Counted from the first letter of the stretch, positions 16,919-27,197 are shown. The stretch is 64,000 nucleotides of DNA from an uncultured Campylobacter sp. (GCF_938045345.1 NZ_CALIMS010000036.1:1-64000); one strand, 5' to 3'. Notes: generated from the letters alone by a model not told the origin. A program made the numbers and translations.

Positions 16919-18215
16919 TCCTTGATAAAATTTCTTTCGCTACCGCTTCGCAACCCTCTTTGCTCATATGAATGCCGTCGTCTTGGCGCACGCGCACGAG
17001 CTTGGAGCCGCTTTGCAGATAGGTTTTATAGACGCCTTTTTCGCACACCAGCGGGGTTGTTTGCATAAAATACCCGCCAAGCACCATACTAGCGTCGGCA
17101 TATATTTGATTTAGCAGCTGCGTTTTCTCCTCAAAATCCGGCTTTTGCATACACGGCATCGCTAGCCACAGCACTCCCGCGCCGTGCGAGTGCGCCGTAT
17201 CGTAGATCTCGCGCACCCTTGAGGCGTAAAACTCTCGCCAACGCGGCGTTTTAATACCATAGGTTTTGCCGCCCGCGCGGTACTCCCAGACGTCATTGGC
17301 TCCCAGAAGCACGACTACGAGCTTAACGCCGCCGTTTTCGCGAAGCGCGGTATCGAGCGTCTTTTGCCAGTCAAAAGATTTCTTGCTCGCAAGCCCCGTC
17401 GATTGCTTGCTAAGATCGATCACCCTCAGACTTCGCTTCGGGAAAAATTTCTTAGCGTTCATCCCCACGTATTGCATCAGACTATCGCCCATAAAAAGCA
17501 CCTCATCGCCTGCATTTAGGCGGATTTTGCCATCGTCGCTAAGCGAAATTTTAGCATCGATCCCCGCGGAGCTTTGCGTCGTTAAATTCTGCTCCAAAGC
17601 CTGCGGAACAGGAAGTTGAGAATCGGAATTTTCGCCGCTTTGCAAGGTTGCGCTTGCCGTAACGGAGTTTTGTGACGCAGAGGAGCTGCGCGGCACAGAG
17701 CTTGTTGTAGCCAGGCTTTGTGACACGGAATTTTGCGAAGTAGAATTTTTAGAAGCGGAATTTTGTGCGTAAGGCCCCTGCGCAGAATCGCGCGTCTTTA
17801 AATGATGCGTAGAATTATTTAAAGAGGAATTCTTTGCAGCATGAGCTTGCGGCTTGCTATCTTGCGGTTTAACGCTTTGCGAAGCATCGTGATCTCGCGC
17901 CCTCGTGCTTTGCAAAGCTTGATTTTCCGCCATGCGATCTTGCGCAGATTTTTTAAAATTTTCGCTTCCGCTATGCGGACTTGCGTCCTCATCCTTGCTA
18001 AGATCCTCGCCTTTGATACGCTGCTCTAGCTTATCTGCGACATTTGCAATCTTTTCGTAGATCTCTCCGCCTACGCGAAACGGCGAGCGGCGCAGCCATT
18101 CTTCCAGCCCAAAGTCATCGTGAAATCGCTGCTCCAAATAATAAAGCAGCGAGCCTTGCATAAAAAATGCCGAGAAAAACAGCGCAAAAAGCAGAGTCGA
18201 AACAAACCTAAGCAT
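16905..18215 (-). CDS. patB: periplasmic SGNH peptidoglycan O-acetyltransferase PatB-like
   Basis: A 436-residue membrane-anchored protein: one N-terminal helix (about 4-28), a long Ser/Asn/Gln/Ala-rich linker (about 85-215) and a C-terminal SGNH (DUF459-like) domain. The catalytic motifs are LFMGDSLMQYVGM, VVVLLGANDVWEYR and DDGIHMSKEG. PatB moves acetyl groups received through PatA onto MurNAc. Its ATG directly follows the patA stop. The linker contains five-residue repeats (YAQNS, ASKNS, TSQNS) encoded by exact 15-base units of the AATT-type word found in intergenic regions; this is unusual. Confidence 0.85.
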   Translation of the reverse strand: MLRFVSTLLFALFFSAFFMQGSLLYYLEQRFHDDFGLEEWLRRSPFRVGGEIYEKIANVADKLEQRIKGEDLSKDEDASPHSGSENFKKSAQDRMAENQALQSTRARDHDASQSVKPQDSKPQAHAAKNSSLNNSTHHLKTRDSAQGPYAQNSASKNSTSQNSVSQSLATTSSVPRSSSASQNSVTASATLQSGENSDSQLPVPQALEQNLTTQSSAGIDAKISLSDDGKIRLNAGDEVLFMGDSLMQYVGMNAKKFFPKRSLRVIDLSKQSTGLASKKSFDWQKTLDTALRENGGVKLVVVLLGANDVWEYRAGGKTYGIKTPRWREFYASRVREIYDTAHSHGAGVLWLAMPCMQKPDFEEKTQLLNQIYADASMVLGGYFMQTTPLVCEKGVYKTYLQSGSKLVRVRQDDGIHMSKEGCEAVAKEILSRIEVE

Positions 18216-19775
18216 CTAAAATCCTGCGTAGATGAAATTTGGAATTCCGCTTGGCATCAGCGCGAAAATCAGCGTGAATATCACGCCGAGCGCGAGAGCT
18301 TTAGGCAAAAACGGCAGCTCGGCAAAAAGCGCGATCAAAGTATCTTTAAGAGCTGAGATTTTAGGATAAACAAAAATCCCCGCTAATATCACCGCCAGCA
18401 CCGCTAGCTCACTAATATCTCCGAAAGCTCGTGCGCGGGTAAAAGCGCCCAAAATCGCCGCCGCATCTGGAAGGGAATTGGCGAAAAAAATCCAAGCGAA
18501 ACTTACAAAAATATAGGTGCAAAATAGCGCCAAATGTGGATTTAGCGGCTTTACGCCCACTTTGGCAAGACATTTTAAAAATACAAGCGCCACTCCGTGC
18601 AAAAGCCCCCAAATCAAAAAATTTAATCCCGCGCCATGCCAGATACCAGATAGCGCAAACGCGATTAGCAAATTTACGCAGGTGCGCGTAAAACCCTTGC
18701 GCGAGCCGCCAAGTGGGATATAAATATAATCGCGTATAAACGTGGATAAGCTGATATGCCAGCGATCCCAAAACTCGCCTAGGCTCTTAGCCGCGTAGGG
18801 CATATTAAAATTCTGCGGCAGCTTAAAGCCCATCGCAAGCCCAAGCGCTCGTGCCATATCGATAAAGCCGCTAAAATTCGTATAAAGCACCACGCCGTAA
18901 AGCAGCAGTGCAGCTAGAATTTGCGCCGCGGAGGACTCAGGCTCGTCGCCGTAAACGCCTGAAATCACATCACTATAATACGCGCCCAAATAGCCGCTAA
19001 TAAGTAGCAGCTTAACTAAGGCAAAAATTATAAGCACATAAATTTCATCGGCATTGCCAAAGTGCTTGAAGCGATCAAACTGTGGCAGCACTGGCTCTAC
19101 GCCCTTAGCCGCGCTAGCGCGTCCGATAGGACCCATTACGACGCTAGGGAAAAACGCCAAAAAGCACGCCAAGCTCAAAAAGCCCTGCTCACAGCATTCG
19201 CGCCTATAAACCGAGACAAAATAGGTGATTGACATAAAAACATAATATGAAATTCCAAGCGGAAACGCCACGCTATCTACGGCACCTAGGTGCAGCGCGG
19301 CAAGCGCGGCATTGAAAAACTCCCTGACGTAGCCGTAATATTTAAAAAACGCAAGAAAAAATAAGCCGCCAGCAACCGCCGCAAGCATCACCGCACGCGC
19401 CTTCGCAGTGGGTAATGGGAGTTGCCTCGCTAACCCCGCTTTTTGCACCTGCTTTGCTATGCCAGCTTGTTTTGCTGCGCTCATCTGCTTGGCTGCCGCT
19501 TTACGCGAGAGCTTTTTCTTATGCGAAGACTGCTTTGCGGGCGGTATAGCTTTTGTGACTACGCGATTAGCGCGCGCGATACACACCCCTGCAAAATATA
19601 CGAAAGCACTATAGGCTGCAAGCACTAGCGCAAAGCGCGGATTTATGGAGCACATAAAGCCGTAGCTTGCCAGCAGGATCAGAATTTTTTGCGCGAAAAT
19701 GTGATTTTTGAGCGTCCAATAAACGATTAAAAACGCTAAAAAAACAAGGACAAACTCAGGCGAAAAAAATGTCAT
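18216..19775 (-). CDS. patA: MBOAT O-acetyltransferase PatA-like
   Basis: A 519-residue polytopic membrane protein of the MBOAT family (AlgI/PatA/DltB). The core has FWDRWHISLSTFIRDYIYIPLGG and the catalytic His in LSGIWHGAGLNF. It is thought to pass acetyl groups across the inner membrane to PatB for peptidoglycan O-acetylation, which blocks lysozyme. It begins the operon patA-patB-ape1. An unusual Lys/Ala/Gln-rich stretch at about residues 78-118 sits between early helices, another low-complexity insert. AlgI-type alginate acetylation is unlikely because no alginate genes are present. Confidence 0.87.
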   Translation of the reverse strand: MTFFSPEFVLVFLAFLIVYWTLKNHIFAQKILILLASYGFMCSINPRFALVLAAYSAFVYFAGVCIARANRVVTKAIPPAKQSSHKKKLSRKAAAKQMSAAKQAGIAKQVQKAGLARQLPLPTAKARAVMLAAVAGGLFFLAFFKYYGYVREFFNAALAALHLGAVDSVAFPLGISYYVFMSITYFVSVYRRECCEQGFLSLACFLAFFPSVVMGPIGRASAAKGVEPVLPQFDRFKHFGNADEIYVLIIFALVKLLLISGYLGAYYSDVISGVYGDEPESSAAQILAALLLYGVVLYTNFSGFIDMARALGLAMGFKLPQNFNMPYAAKSLGEFWDRWHISLSTFIRDYIYIPLGGSRKGFTRTCVNLLIAFALSGIWHGAGLNFLIWGLLHGVALVFLKCLAKVGVKPLNPHLALFCTYIFVSFAWIFFANSLPDAAAILGAFTRARAFGDISELAVLAVILAGIFVYPKISALKDTLIALFAELPFLPKALALGVIFTLIFALMPSGIPNFIYAGF

Positions 19776-21236
19776 TCAATCTTTCCAATTTAAATTTTTA
19801 AAGCTCTTGCGGCTTTTAAACGCTTGCGGTGCGAAATTTATACGAAGCAAAAAAGCCAAAAACTTTTTTAATCGCTTGCAGCGCGAAATTTTATGCGCAG
19901 GCGCGGCATTACGCCATTAAATGCGCGAATAAATTTAACGTCCAAACCCTTAAATTTCACGGGCACCTTGCATGCGAGCCCTTGCCGCGTGAGCGAAATT
20001 CCGCCACAATGGTAAAATTTGAAACGCAAATGAGGGCTCGACGCATGAATAAAATTTTTAAATGCGCTGAGCGGTTTGCATCAAATTCTTACAAAACCTC
20101 GTAAACGCAGTCTCGCAGGTTCTACCCGCAGGATTTCAAAATAAGCGCCTTTTGAAATCATGTTATATAAATTAGACGCGCGCGATGCCGCTAAAATCCT
20201 ACGAAATGAGATGAGCCACACTTCATCACAACCATGAGGGCTGAAATTCTACAAAGCAAAATTTTAAAAGCCAAAAATTTTGCAGCGATAATAGAATTCC
20301 GCCCGTTAAAATCTGCCGCGTGAAATTACTAAGTAAAATCTCACTTTAAGGCGTGATAGAAACCATCTAAAAGCTGCGCCTTATGAGCCAAAATCATAGC
20401 TTTTAATTTTTACCGCAAATTGCAGACCTGCGCCACCATAAAGCCCCTTTTAAAATTTTGTATCAACGCAAACGCACCTTACGCTAGCCTCGCTCTTTCT
20501 TGCAAAAAACACAAGTTAAAATCAATGAGCTTTGCATCGTAAATTTTAGCTCTAGACTCGAATTTTAGCGCGACAACGCAACTTCAGACTCGCCAGGCAA
20601 AATTAGTCGTAAATTTCAATGCGGCTACATAGATTTTGACTTGGCTGAAATTTAACGTAGCAGAGCCGAATCTCGCTTCGCAATCCAGCCATTCTAACGA
20701 GATAATGTAAATTTTAATTTGTAATTTAAAATTTCTAGCGCAACGATACCGGCTTTGGCTCGCGTTTTGAAATTCTAATTTAGCGGCGCGAGTAGCTCAT
20801 AAAACGCCGCGTAAAATTGCAAATTTCAGCGTTTTTTATTCGGCTAGCGAAGAGATCTGTGTGCGCAAGAACTGATTTGTGAAAATTTTAAAATTTTATC
20901 GCTTGCCCCAGCCCGCCTTCAGGGCAATCGCGATAAAATTTACGCTCTGCGTCTCAAGCAAGCGAGTAGTTGCGATGAAATTCCGAGCTAGCAATCGAGA
21001 TAAAATTTTACGCCACATTTTCAAGAAATGCCCGTCTCTGTGCGTCTGTAAAAGCCGTAAAGCCTGCACTAAATTTCATATTGCTGCATTACTTAGCGGC
21101 TATCAAATATGCTTGCCAAGCAGACGCGTAGAAATCTCTCACCGTCCTTTCATGCTCGTTCGAAGTAAAATTTCGCACAAATATTTTAGTGGTCCATACT
21201 CGAAATAAACGTTCCACATAATTCTATCGCAAAACG
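19776..21236. other. 1.5-kb gene-free region rich in AATT-type repeats
   Basis: No gene with recognisable homology. Two open frames (19829-20104 and 20879-21208) have repeat-like composition and no ribosome site, so I treat them as chance. AATT-type units recur, for example starting at 20243, 20258, 20274, 20293, 20308, 20322 and 20335 (steps 13-19). A promoter-like TTATATAAATT lies near 20163-20173. Confidence 0.6.
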
Positions 21237-21264
21237 GCTGCCGGGCGGAATTTTGCCCAGCAGC
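21237..21264 (-). terminator. terminator hairpin after metE
   Basis: GCTGCYGGGC arms (one T-G wobble) enclose AAAATTCC, starting 24 bases after the metE stop on the minus strand and followed by a short T run (CGTTTTGC). Confidence 0.75.
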
Positions 21265-21287
21265 AAAGTCTTTTTCTTGCGCGAAAT

Positions 21288-23570
21288 TTACCCCTCTGCG
21301 CGGATGATCCTAACCGCTTCGACCATATTTTTTAGGCTAGGGCGGACCTCCTCCCATTTACGGGTTTTTAGGCCACAGTCCGGATTGATCCACAGCTGCT
21401 CTTTAGGAAGCACCTCAAGCAGCGCGCGGATCTGGCTTACGAGCTCCTGCACACTAGGAATTCGCGGACTATGGATGTCGTAAACGCCCGGACCGACCTC
21501 TTGCTTATAGCCGACTGATTTGAAAACTCGAAGTAGCTCGTTGCCACTGCGAGCGGTCTCGATGCTTATGACGTCGGCATCCATCGCCTCTATCGTTTTG
21601 ATTATGTCGTTAAACTCCGAATAGCACATATGTGTATGGATCTGCGTGTGAGCGCTTGCGGCGCTGACGGCGAGCTTAAAGGCGCTGACGGCAAATTTTT
21701 CATACGCAGGGATATTTTCCGCGCGTAGCGGATAGCCCTCTTTAAACGCAGCTTCGTCCACCTGAACGATCTTGATATCTGCGTCTTGCAGATCCGAAAT
21801 TTCATCAAAAATCGCAAGTGCGAGCTGTTTTACTATCTGCTCGCGAGGCTTATCGTCGCGCACGAAGCTCCAGTTCATCATCGTAACAGGCCCCGTTAGC
21901 ATGCCCTTCATAATCTTTTTAGTACGGCTTTGAGCGTATTTGATCCACTCCACGGTCATTGGTTTTGGGCGGCTCACGTCGCCGAAAAGTAGTGGCGGTT
22001 TCACGCAGCGGCTGCCGTAGCTCTGTACCCAGCCGTTGGCGCTAAACGCGTATCCGCTCATCTGCTCACCGAAATACTCGACCATATCGTTGCGCTCAGG
22101 CTCGCCGTGAACCAGCACGTCTAGACCAATCTCATCTTGAAATTTAACGCAGTCGTCGATGTAAGCTTTGATGTCACGCTCGTAGGCTTCGCGGCCAATT
22201 AAGCCCTTTTTATAGGCGTTGCGAACCTGGCGAAGCTCGGCAGTCTGCGGGAAGGAGCCGATCGTAGTGGTAGGCAAAATTCCATATCCGAGCTCTTTTT
22301 TTTGAACTTTGATGCGATCCTCGTAGCGATCGGTGCGCTCGAATTTATTTAAATTTGCGGCACGGCTTTGCACTCGCTCATCATGAATAAGCGGCGAGCT
22401 AGCGCGAGTTTTAGCGGATTTTTGATTTTCCTCGTAAGCCTTCATGCCGTGTTCGCACATCGGAATTTCAAAGAAAAGATGGGTTAAAATCGAAATTTCG
22501 CTTAGTTTTTCGACCGCGAAACTTAGCCAGGATCTGATCTCGGTGCTTAGCTTGTCCTCATATTTTAGCGTAAAAGGCACGTGCAAAAGTGAGCAGGAGG
22601 TGCCCACATAGATGCGCTCCTTAGGAACGTAGGCTTCGATGGCTTTGAGCTGAGCGAGCTTTTTGTCGATGTCGCTCTTCCAGATATTACGCCCGTCGAT
22701 CACGCCCGCAAAAAGCACGGTCTTAGCGTCTTTTAAAGCTTGAAGCTCTTTTTTGATATTCTCTTTGCTTGCGTAAACAAAATCAAGCCCGATCGCCCAA
22801 ACATCAGTCTTTACTATCTCGCGTACGGCCTCGGTCGCATGCTCGAAATAGGTCATAAAGATGATTTTTACGTTGCTTGCAGCCTTGCTTAGGCGCTGAT
22901 AAATCGGTGCTATCTTTGACGCCAACTCAGCCGCGCGATCCGTCACGAAGATCGGCTCGTCGATCTGAACTATAACCTTGCTATCAAGCTCGCTAAGAAG
23001 CTTTAGCAGTTCCTCGTATTTCGTGGCAAGGGCATCTAAATGCGCGAGTGGATCGCTTTTATCACTTGATTTGCTAAGCGCAAGATAGGTGATAGGTCCG
23101 ATTAAATTTATCTTTAGCGCGCAGGAATCCTTAAAATCGTTATTTTTCGCAGCTTTGTACTCGCTTAAAATTTTACTAGGATTTAGGCTAAATTCCGTAT
23201 ACGCCGAGATCTCAGGCACGATATAGTGGTAGTTTGTGTTAAACCACTTCGTCATCTCCATCGCGACTGCGTCTTTGCTGCCGCGCGCCATCGCAAAGTA
23301 CTGCTCATGTGCCGAAAGGGCCATAAAGCGCTGCGGGATCACGCCGAAAAGCACACTGGTATCGAGCATCAGATCATAGTATGAAAAGTCATTTACGCTA
23401 ATTAGGCCGCTCCAAGCGTCCAGCTGATATTTGATGTGGCGATCTTTTAGCTCTGCGGCGACTCGCTCTAGCGCGTCATAATCGCACTTGCCCGCCCAAT
23501 AGCTCTCCAAAGCCTTCTTTAACTCGCGCTGCTCTCCGATACGCGGAAAGCCCGTAACGTAACTCTTCAT
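21288..23570 (-). CDS. metE: cobalamin-independent methionine synthase
   Basis: A 760-residue cytosolic enzyme that makes methionine from homocysteine with 5-methyltetrahydropteroyl-triglutamate. The N-terminal domain begins VTGFPRIGEQRELKKALE; the C-terminal catalytic barrel starts near LPTTTIGSFPQT. Zinc ligands are seen in IHTHMCYSEF and NPDCGLKTR, and homocysteine-binding residues in VHGEPERNDMVEYF. Full length. Monocistronic with a terminator hairpin downstream; no riboswitch seen in the 355-base upstream gap. Confidence 0.97.
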   Translation of the reverse strand: MKSYVTGFPRIGEQRELKKALESYWAGKCDYDALERVAAELKDRHIKYQLDAWSGLISVNDFSYYDLMLDTSVLFGVIPQRFMALSAHEQYFAMARGSKDAVAMEMTKWFNTNYHYIVPEISAYTEFSLNPSKILSEYKAAKNNDFKDSCALKINLIGPITYLALSKSSDKSDPLAHLDALATKYEELLKLLSELDSKVIVQIDEPIFVTDRAAELASKIAPIYQRLSKAASNVKIIFMTYFEHATEAVREIVKTDVWAIGLDFVYASKENIKKELQALKDAKTVLFAGVIDGRNIWKSDIDKKLAQLKAIEAYVPKERIYVGTSCSLLHVPFTLKYEDKLSTEIRSWLSFAVEKLSEISILTHLFFEIPMCEHGMKAYEENQKSAKTRASSPLIHDERVQSRAANLNKFERTDRYEDRIKVQKKELGYGILPTTTIGSFPQTAELRQVRNAYKKGLIGREAYERDIKAYIDDCVKFQDEIGLDVLVHGEPERNDMVEYFGEQMSGYAFSANGWVQSYGSRCVKPPLLFGDVSRPKPMTVEWIKYAQSRTKKIMKGMLTGPVTMMNWSFVRDDKPREQIVKQLALAIFDEISDLQDADIKIVQVDEAAFKEGYPLRAENIPAYEKFAVSAFKLAVSAASAHTQIHTHMCYSEFNDIIKTIEAMDADVISIETARSGNELLRVFKSVGYKQEVGPGVYDIHSPRIPSVQELVSQIRALLEVLPKEQLWINPDCGLKTRKWEEVRPSLKNMVEAVRIIRAEG

Positions 23571-23925
23571 CTCTATCCTTTAAGTAAAATTTTGATATGA
23601 AAATATTGATTTTATCTAAAATTTCTTTTGCCGTCATTAAAATTTTAATCTAATCTCGAAAATGAACGAAATTTTATCCAAAAGCGCAGGGGTGGAATTT
23701 AGCCAATAAAATCTGAAATGGAATTTTTATCGACGAAATTCTATGAGTTAAAATTTGATGATGGAATTTGAAGACGTTAAATTCATCATAATTTAAACCT
23801 CATCGCAAGATTCTACTAAAACTTAGTAAAGCCTTGCGACGAAGCTAGCCTTACCTGATACACCGCAAAGCCACTGAGCATCAAGGCTCTATGAAAGCAG
23901 TGCAACGCCTCAAATATGAAAATTC
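23571..23925. other. gap between an outer-membrane gene and metE
   Basis: No gene. Contains AATT-type units at roughly 12-16 base steps between 23690 and 23785 (GGAATTT, AAAATC, GGAATTT, GAAATTC, AAAATTT, GGAATTT). Presumably also holds the metE promoter, which I cannot place. Confidence 0.55.
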
Positions 23926-24510
23926 TTAGAATTTATAATTATATCCTGCGTAAACGCCGTATTTTTTACCGTCGTTATCTTCGATATAATCGCCGTCTTT
24001 GTACCACGCCTTGCTTGCTTTAAAGCCCATTTCAATCTCGCTATTGGAGCCAAACTCATACGCAGTACCTATCTTGCCGCCCAAAATGAAGCCGCCCAGC
24101 GTATCGTCCGCTCTAACCCAGCCGCCATTGCTATAGTCTATTTTAACTTCAGTATCTAAAACCGAAAGCCCAGCGTAAGCGCCTAGGATAAGCTTAAATC
24201 TACCGAAAAGCTCCGGCGTAAAATCCGCACCAGCTACGAAATCGTGTGTGCTCCATTTAACCTTTCTTTTCGAATTGGCATTCGAGCTAGAATCCTCGCC
24301 CTTAAATCCGTAAAAATACCCGCCGTAGGCCCTAAACGTGCCGAAGTCATATCCGGCTTTAACGCCGATTTGCGGCTGTCCGTCATCAAAACCTGCGGCT
24401 TGGTTTTTGAAATTATATCCGCCTTCGCCGCCTATGAAAAGACCCTCCGCCATCGCGCTTACTGCAGCTAAAGAGCTAAGAAGGGCCACTTTTGCAACTA
24501 AATTTCTCAT
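23926..24510 (-). CDS. small outer-membrane beta-barrel protein
   Basis: A 194-residue exported protein with a signal peptide ending near AVSAMA and the mature start EGLFIGGEGGYNF. The alternating hydrophobic/aromatic strands, many Gly/Tyr residues and the C-terminal aromatic GYNYKF are typical of 8-stranded OmpA/OmpW-like barrels. No OmpA peptidoglycan-binding domain. The ATG has an AAAAGGAG site and a TAAAAT -10-like box further upstream, so it looks monocistronic. The function is unknown; related Campylobacter proteins are annotated only as outer-membrane beta-barrel. Confidence 0.8.
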   Translation of the reverse strand: MRNLVAKVALLSSLAAVSAMAEGLFIGGEGGYNFKNQAAGFDDGQPQIGVKAGYDFGTFRAYGGYFYGFKGEDSSSNANSKRKVKWSTHDFVAGADFTPELFGRFKLILGAYAGLSVLDTEVKIDYSNGGWVRADDTLGGFILGGKIGTAYEFGSNSEIEMGFKASKAWYKDGDYIEDNDGKKYGVYAGYNYKF

Positions 24511-24765
24511 TTTTACTCCTTTTGGTGAAATTTTATCTCAATGATAGCGACACGCTTCGAAACCTAGGCTAAATTTAAAGTAAATACATAATATTTACGA
24601 TTTTTAGTGACAAAATTTTGAAGTATTTTTATAACTTATTTATAACCAGTATAAATTCTAAATCTAAGCATATAGCTTGCATTATAAATTTTATCGCTTA
24701 GTAACATACGCTTTGTAAAAGCATAATGCAATAAGAATTTACGCAATATTCCTCTGAATATAAAT

Positions 24766-26946
24766 TTATCTTAATAACTTGTAAATCCGCGCATAATTAC
24801 TTAAATAAACGGGCTCAAACAGATCTTTATCATAGTTTTCCAGCACAAAAAGTTGGATAAAGGCTGACTCAAATACCTTTTTATCTAAGATTAAAATTCT
24901 TTGGTAATCCGGTAAAAATATAACGAACAGATCAGAGCTTTCATCTACCTGCTTTGATAATTTAACGAGTTTGCCGTCTACTTCGCCTACCTGATAATAG
25001 GAATTGATAGGTTCCTTTTTGCCGTTAAAAATTAGATATTCCGGATCGGCGCTAGGTAGCGTGCACTCATCATTTACTATGATACTCACTCCATCTTTAC
25101 CCATTCTAATATCATAACCCACATGAATAAATGGTGTCCAAGACTCTTTACCTGTTTCTATATCTACAGTAGAAAATTTTAAAATATTGGGCAATATATC
25201 TATCATGTGCGGTACAAAATAATAATATATATCCCTAGTTTTCCGTGGAAGCTTGAAATTCTTATCACTCAAAGAACTTAAGAATTTATTGATATCGGCT
25301 TCGCCATAATCTTTTTGAATTTGATATAGATTTAGTTTAAATTTATCTTCCAGTTTAGGATCAAATTTTTTACCTTGCAACTTTTGTATATATTCGACAT
25401 TAAGCCTTGCCATATTAGCAGAGCTTACCTCATCTTTATTAAAGGAAAACGCACTCATAAAAGTGTATTCTCCTGCCTGTCTACCTCCGGGATCAGCTAC
25501 TACTTTTACATCGGAGTAATATCTGATTAAATATCCGTAATCCCACCACGATAGCACATAATCCTCCCTGCTAGCCTTATTTTTTAGCTCCGCAAGAGGC
25601 ATTATGGAGTCTTTCGTAAGCGTAGGCGCAACTCGGAATTTATAAATAAAATCTATGCTAGGCATTAGCGCTAAACAGGTTAAAATAGCCAACAAAGTAC
25701 TTCTAAGCCAGGTACGTATTTCAAAGTAATTCAGCGTGAAATATATAAAATAAGCAAATCCAAGCGCTATCATCGGTGTAGCGTACATTGTAAAGCGAGT
25801 TCCACCGAAAAGTGCTAAAACTCCAAGCGCTATCATCGGCAAGGTTAAGATGAACGAACGGAATTTTATCAACAATAGAGCCAGTCCCCCTACTGCACAT
25901 ATAAATATAAATAGATGCCCACTAGATTCAAGCACAAATTTCATGAAATTAGCGTTTTCTACCTCATTAACCGTATTCCTAACGCCATAGAAGTAGAAAA
26001 TTTCCTCTTTGCTTACATCCTTTAAGATGTAAGCTTTAAGCTGCACTGCTATAGGCACAAGTCCGCCGAATATGACGAACGTAATTACGGCGATCGTACC
26101 CAAAATCCAAAGAGCTTTTTTGCTTTTATGGCTTGGAATTTTAATCATTAAAAAATATAAAAACGCAATTAGTGCAATCTTAAGCAATAAAATATAATTT
26201 ACAATTATTGTCTCGCCTTCGTAATACGCGCCAAATTTTATAACCGCTGCGACCATAAGAATAATCGCTTTGTAATTTTCCTCATTGTGTCTATTAAAAA
26301 TCAAAGTATAGATTAAAAATATCACTATAATCGCCATATTTAGTGAATACGAGCTAGGATACCACCAATCATAAATCACCGTAAAAACGGTAGGTAAAGC
26401 AAAGCCGCTCTGCTCGCTTCGCCCTATGAGCCTAATCAAAGCCCATAGCGTTAGCAGCGGCAGAGTAACATTTAACATATCGCTATCGAAATACCCACCC
26501 AAGGTTCTAATATAATACCCTGGCAGTATGCAAGCAAGCAGCGCCGCGATGATGCCGGCGCCCAGGATCTTATACTCTCTTGCTATTAAAATAATCGGTA
26601 CGGCCACTAGCGGCGCCAAAAATACGCTCATATAGATCGTAATGCTGTTTAAGCTGACAGGTAAAATTTTGCTAATTAAAAATGCCAGAGTTGGGATCGA
26701 CGCGCCGTACGGGCTAAGATCGCCAGTTTGATGAAAGCCCGCTATCATATCGCGCGCGCCCTCGGCATTGGCAAAAGCGTCATTTGTAGTCATGATGAGC
26801 TCGCCGTCAAAGGAAAACTGCTCGATCCCGCTCGCCCAATATATCCAAAAAAACCTACACGCCATGCCGAATATATAAACCAGCGTCATGATCAGAAAAA
26901 TATCCATGCGGGAGTATTCGCCGTTTGTAATTCTAAATTTTTGCAT
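24766..26946 (-). CDS. pglB: oligosaccharyltransferase PglB (STT3 family)
   Basis: A 726-residue inner-membrane enzyme that transfers the lipid-linked glycan onto Asn in D/E-x-N-x-S/T sequons of periplasmic proteins. About 13 membrane helices are followed by a periplasmic domain. Motifs: first-loop acidic residue in TTNDAFANAEGARD, metal site YFDSDMLN, the EL5 T-x-x-E motif as TVNEVEN and sequon-Ser/Thr-binding WWDYG (about 471-475), then ADPGG. Length is close to the C. jejuni enzyme (713). No other pgl genes are next to it, so the glycosylation locus is split in this genome. It is more AT-rich than its neighbours. Confidence 0.95.
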   Translation of the reverse strand: MQKFRITNGEYSRMDIFLIMTLVYIFGMACRFFWIYWASGIEQFSFDGELIMTTNDAFANAEGARDMIAGFHQTGDLSPYGASIPTLAFLISKILPVSLNSITIYMSVFLAPLVAVPIILIAREYKILGAGIIAALLACILPGYYIRTLGGYFDSDMLNVTLPLLTLWALIRLIGRSEQSGFALPTVFTVIYDWWYPSSYSLNMAIIVIFLIYTLIFNRHNEENYKAIILMVAAVIKFGAYYEGETIIVNYILLLKIALIAFLYFLMIKIPSHKSKKALWILGTIAVITFVIFGGLVPIAVQLKAYILKDVSKEEIFYFYGVRNTVNEVENANFMKFVLESSGHLFIFICAVGGLALLLIKFRSFILTLPMIALGVLALFGGTRFTMYATPMIALGFAYFIYFTLNYFEIRTWLRSTLLAILTCLALMPSIDFIYKFRVAPTLTKDSIMPLAELKNKASREDYVLSWWDYGYLIRYYSDVKVVADPGGRQAGEYTFMSAFSFNKDEVSSANMARLNVEYIQKLQGKKFDPKLEDKFKLNLYQIQKDYGEADINKFLSSLSDKNFKLPRKTRDIYYYFVPHMIDILPNILKFSTVDIETGKESWTPFIHVGYDIRMGKDGVSIIVNDECTLPSADPEYLIFNGKKEPINSYYQVGEVDGKLVKLSKQVDESSDLFVIFLPDYQRILILDKKVFESAFIQLFVLENYDKDLFEPVYLSNYARIYKLLR

Positions 26947-27197
26947 CTTTTTCCTTGATTTACCGTTTGAAGTACCGAGCGGCAGGGTTAAAATTTGCCT
27001 CTACAAATTTTACTCGCTTTATCGCGCCCGCGCTACGTTTTTAACGGCATTGTTTAATTTCCGTTTATTATAGCAGAATTTACCTGATTTACGATGCAAG
27101 ATGTAGAAATTTATACGACAAATTACTGCGGGGGGCGCGAGCAAACCGAAATTTAATCCATTTTACTCGCGCTATAAAGTATCAAAATTTACGCGAT

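Noticed and set aside
19829..20104. 91-residue ORF on plus
   Set aside because: No ribosome site, composition typical of the AATT repeat DNA, no recognisable motif.
20879..21208. 109-residue ORF on plus
   Set aside because: Basic, Cys-rich repeat-like translation without ribosome site; probably chance.
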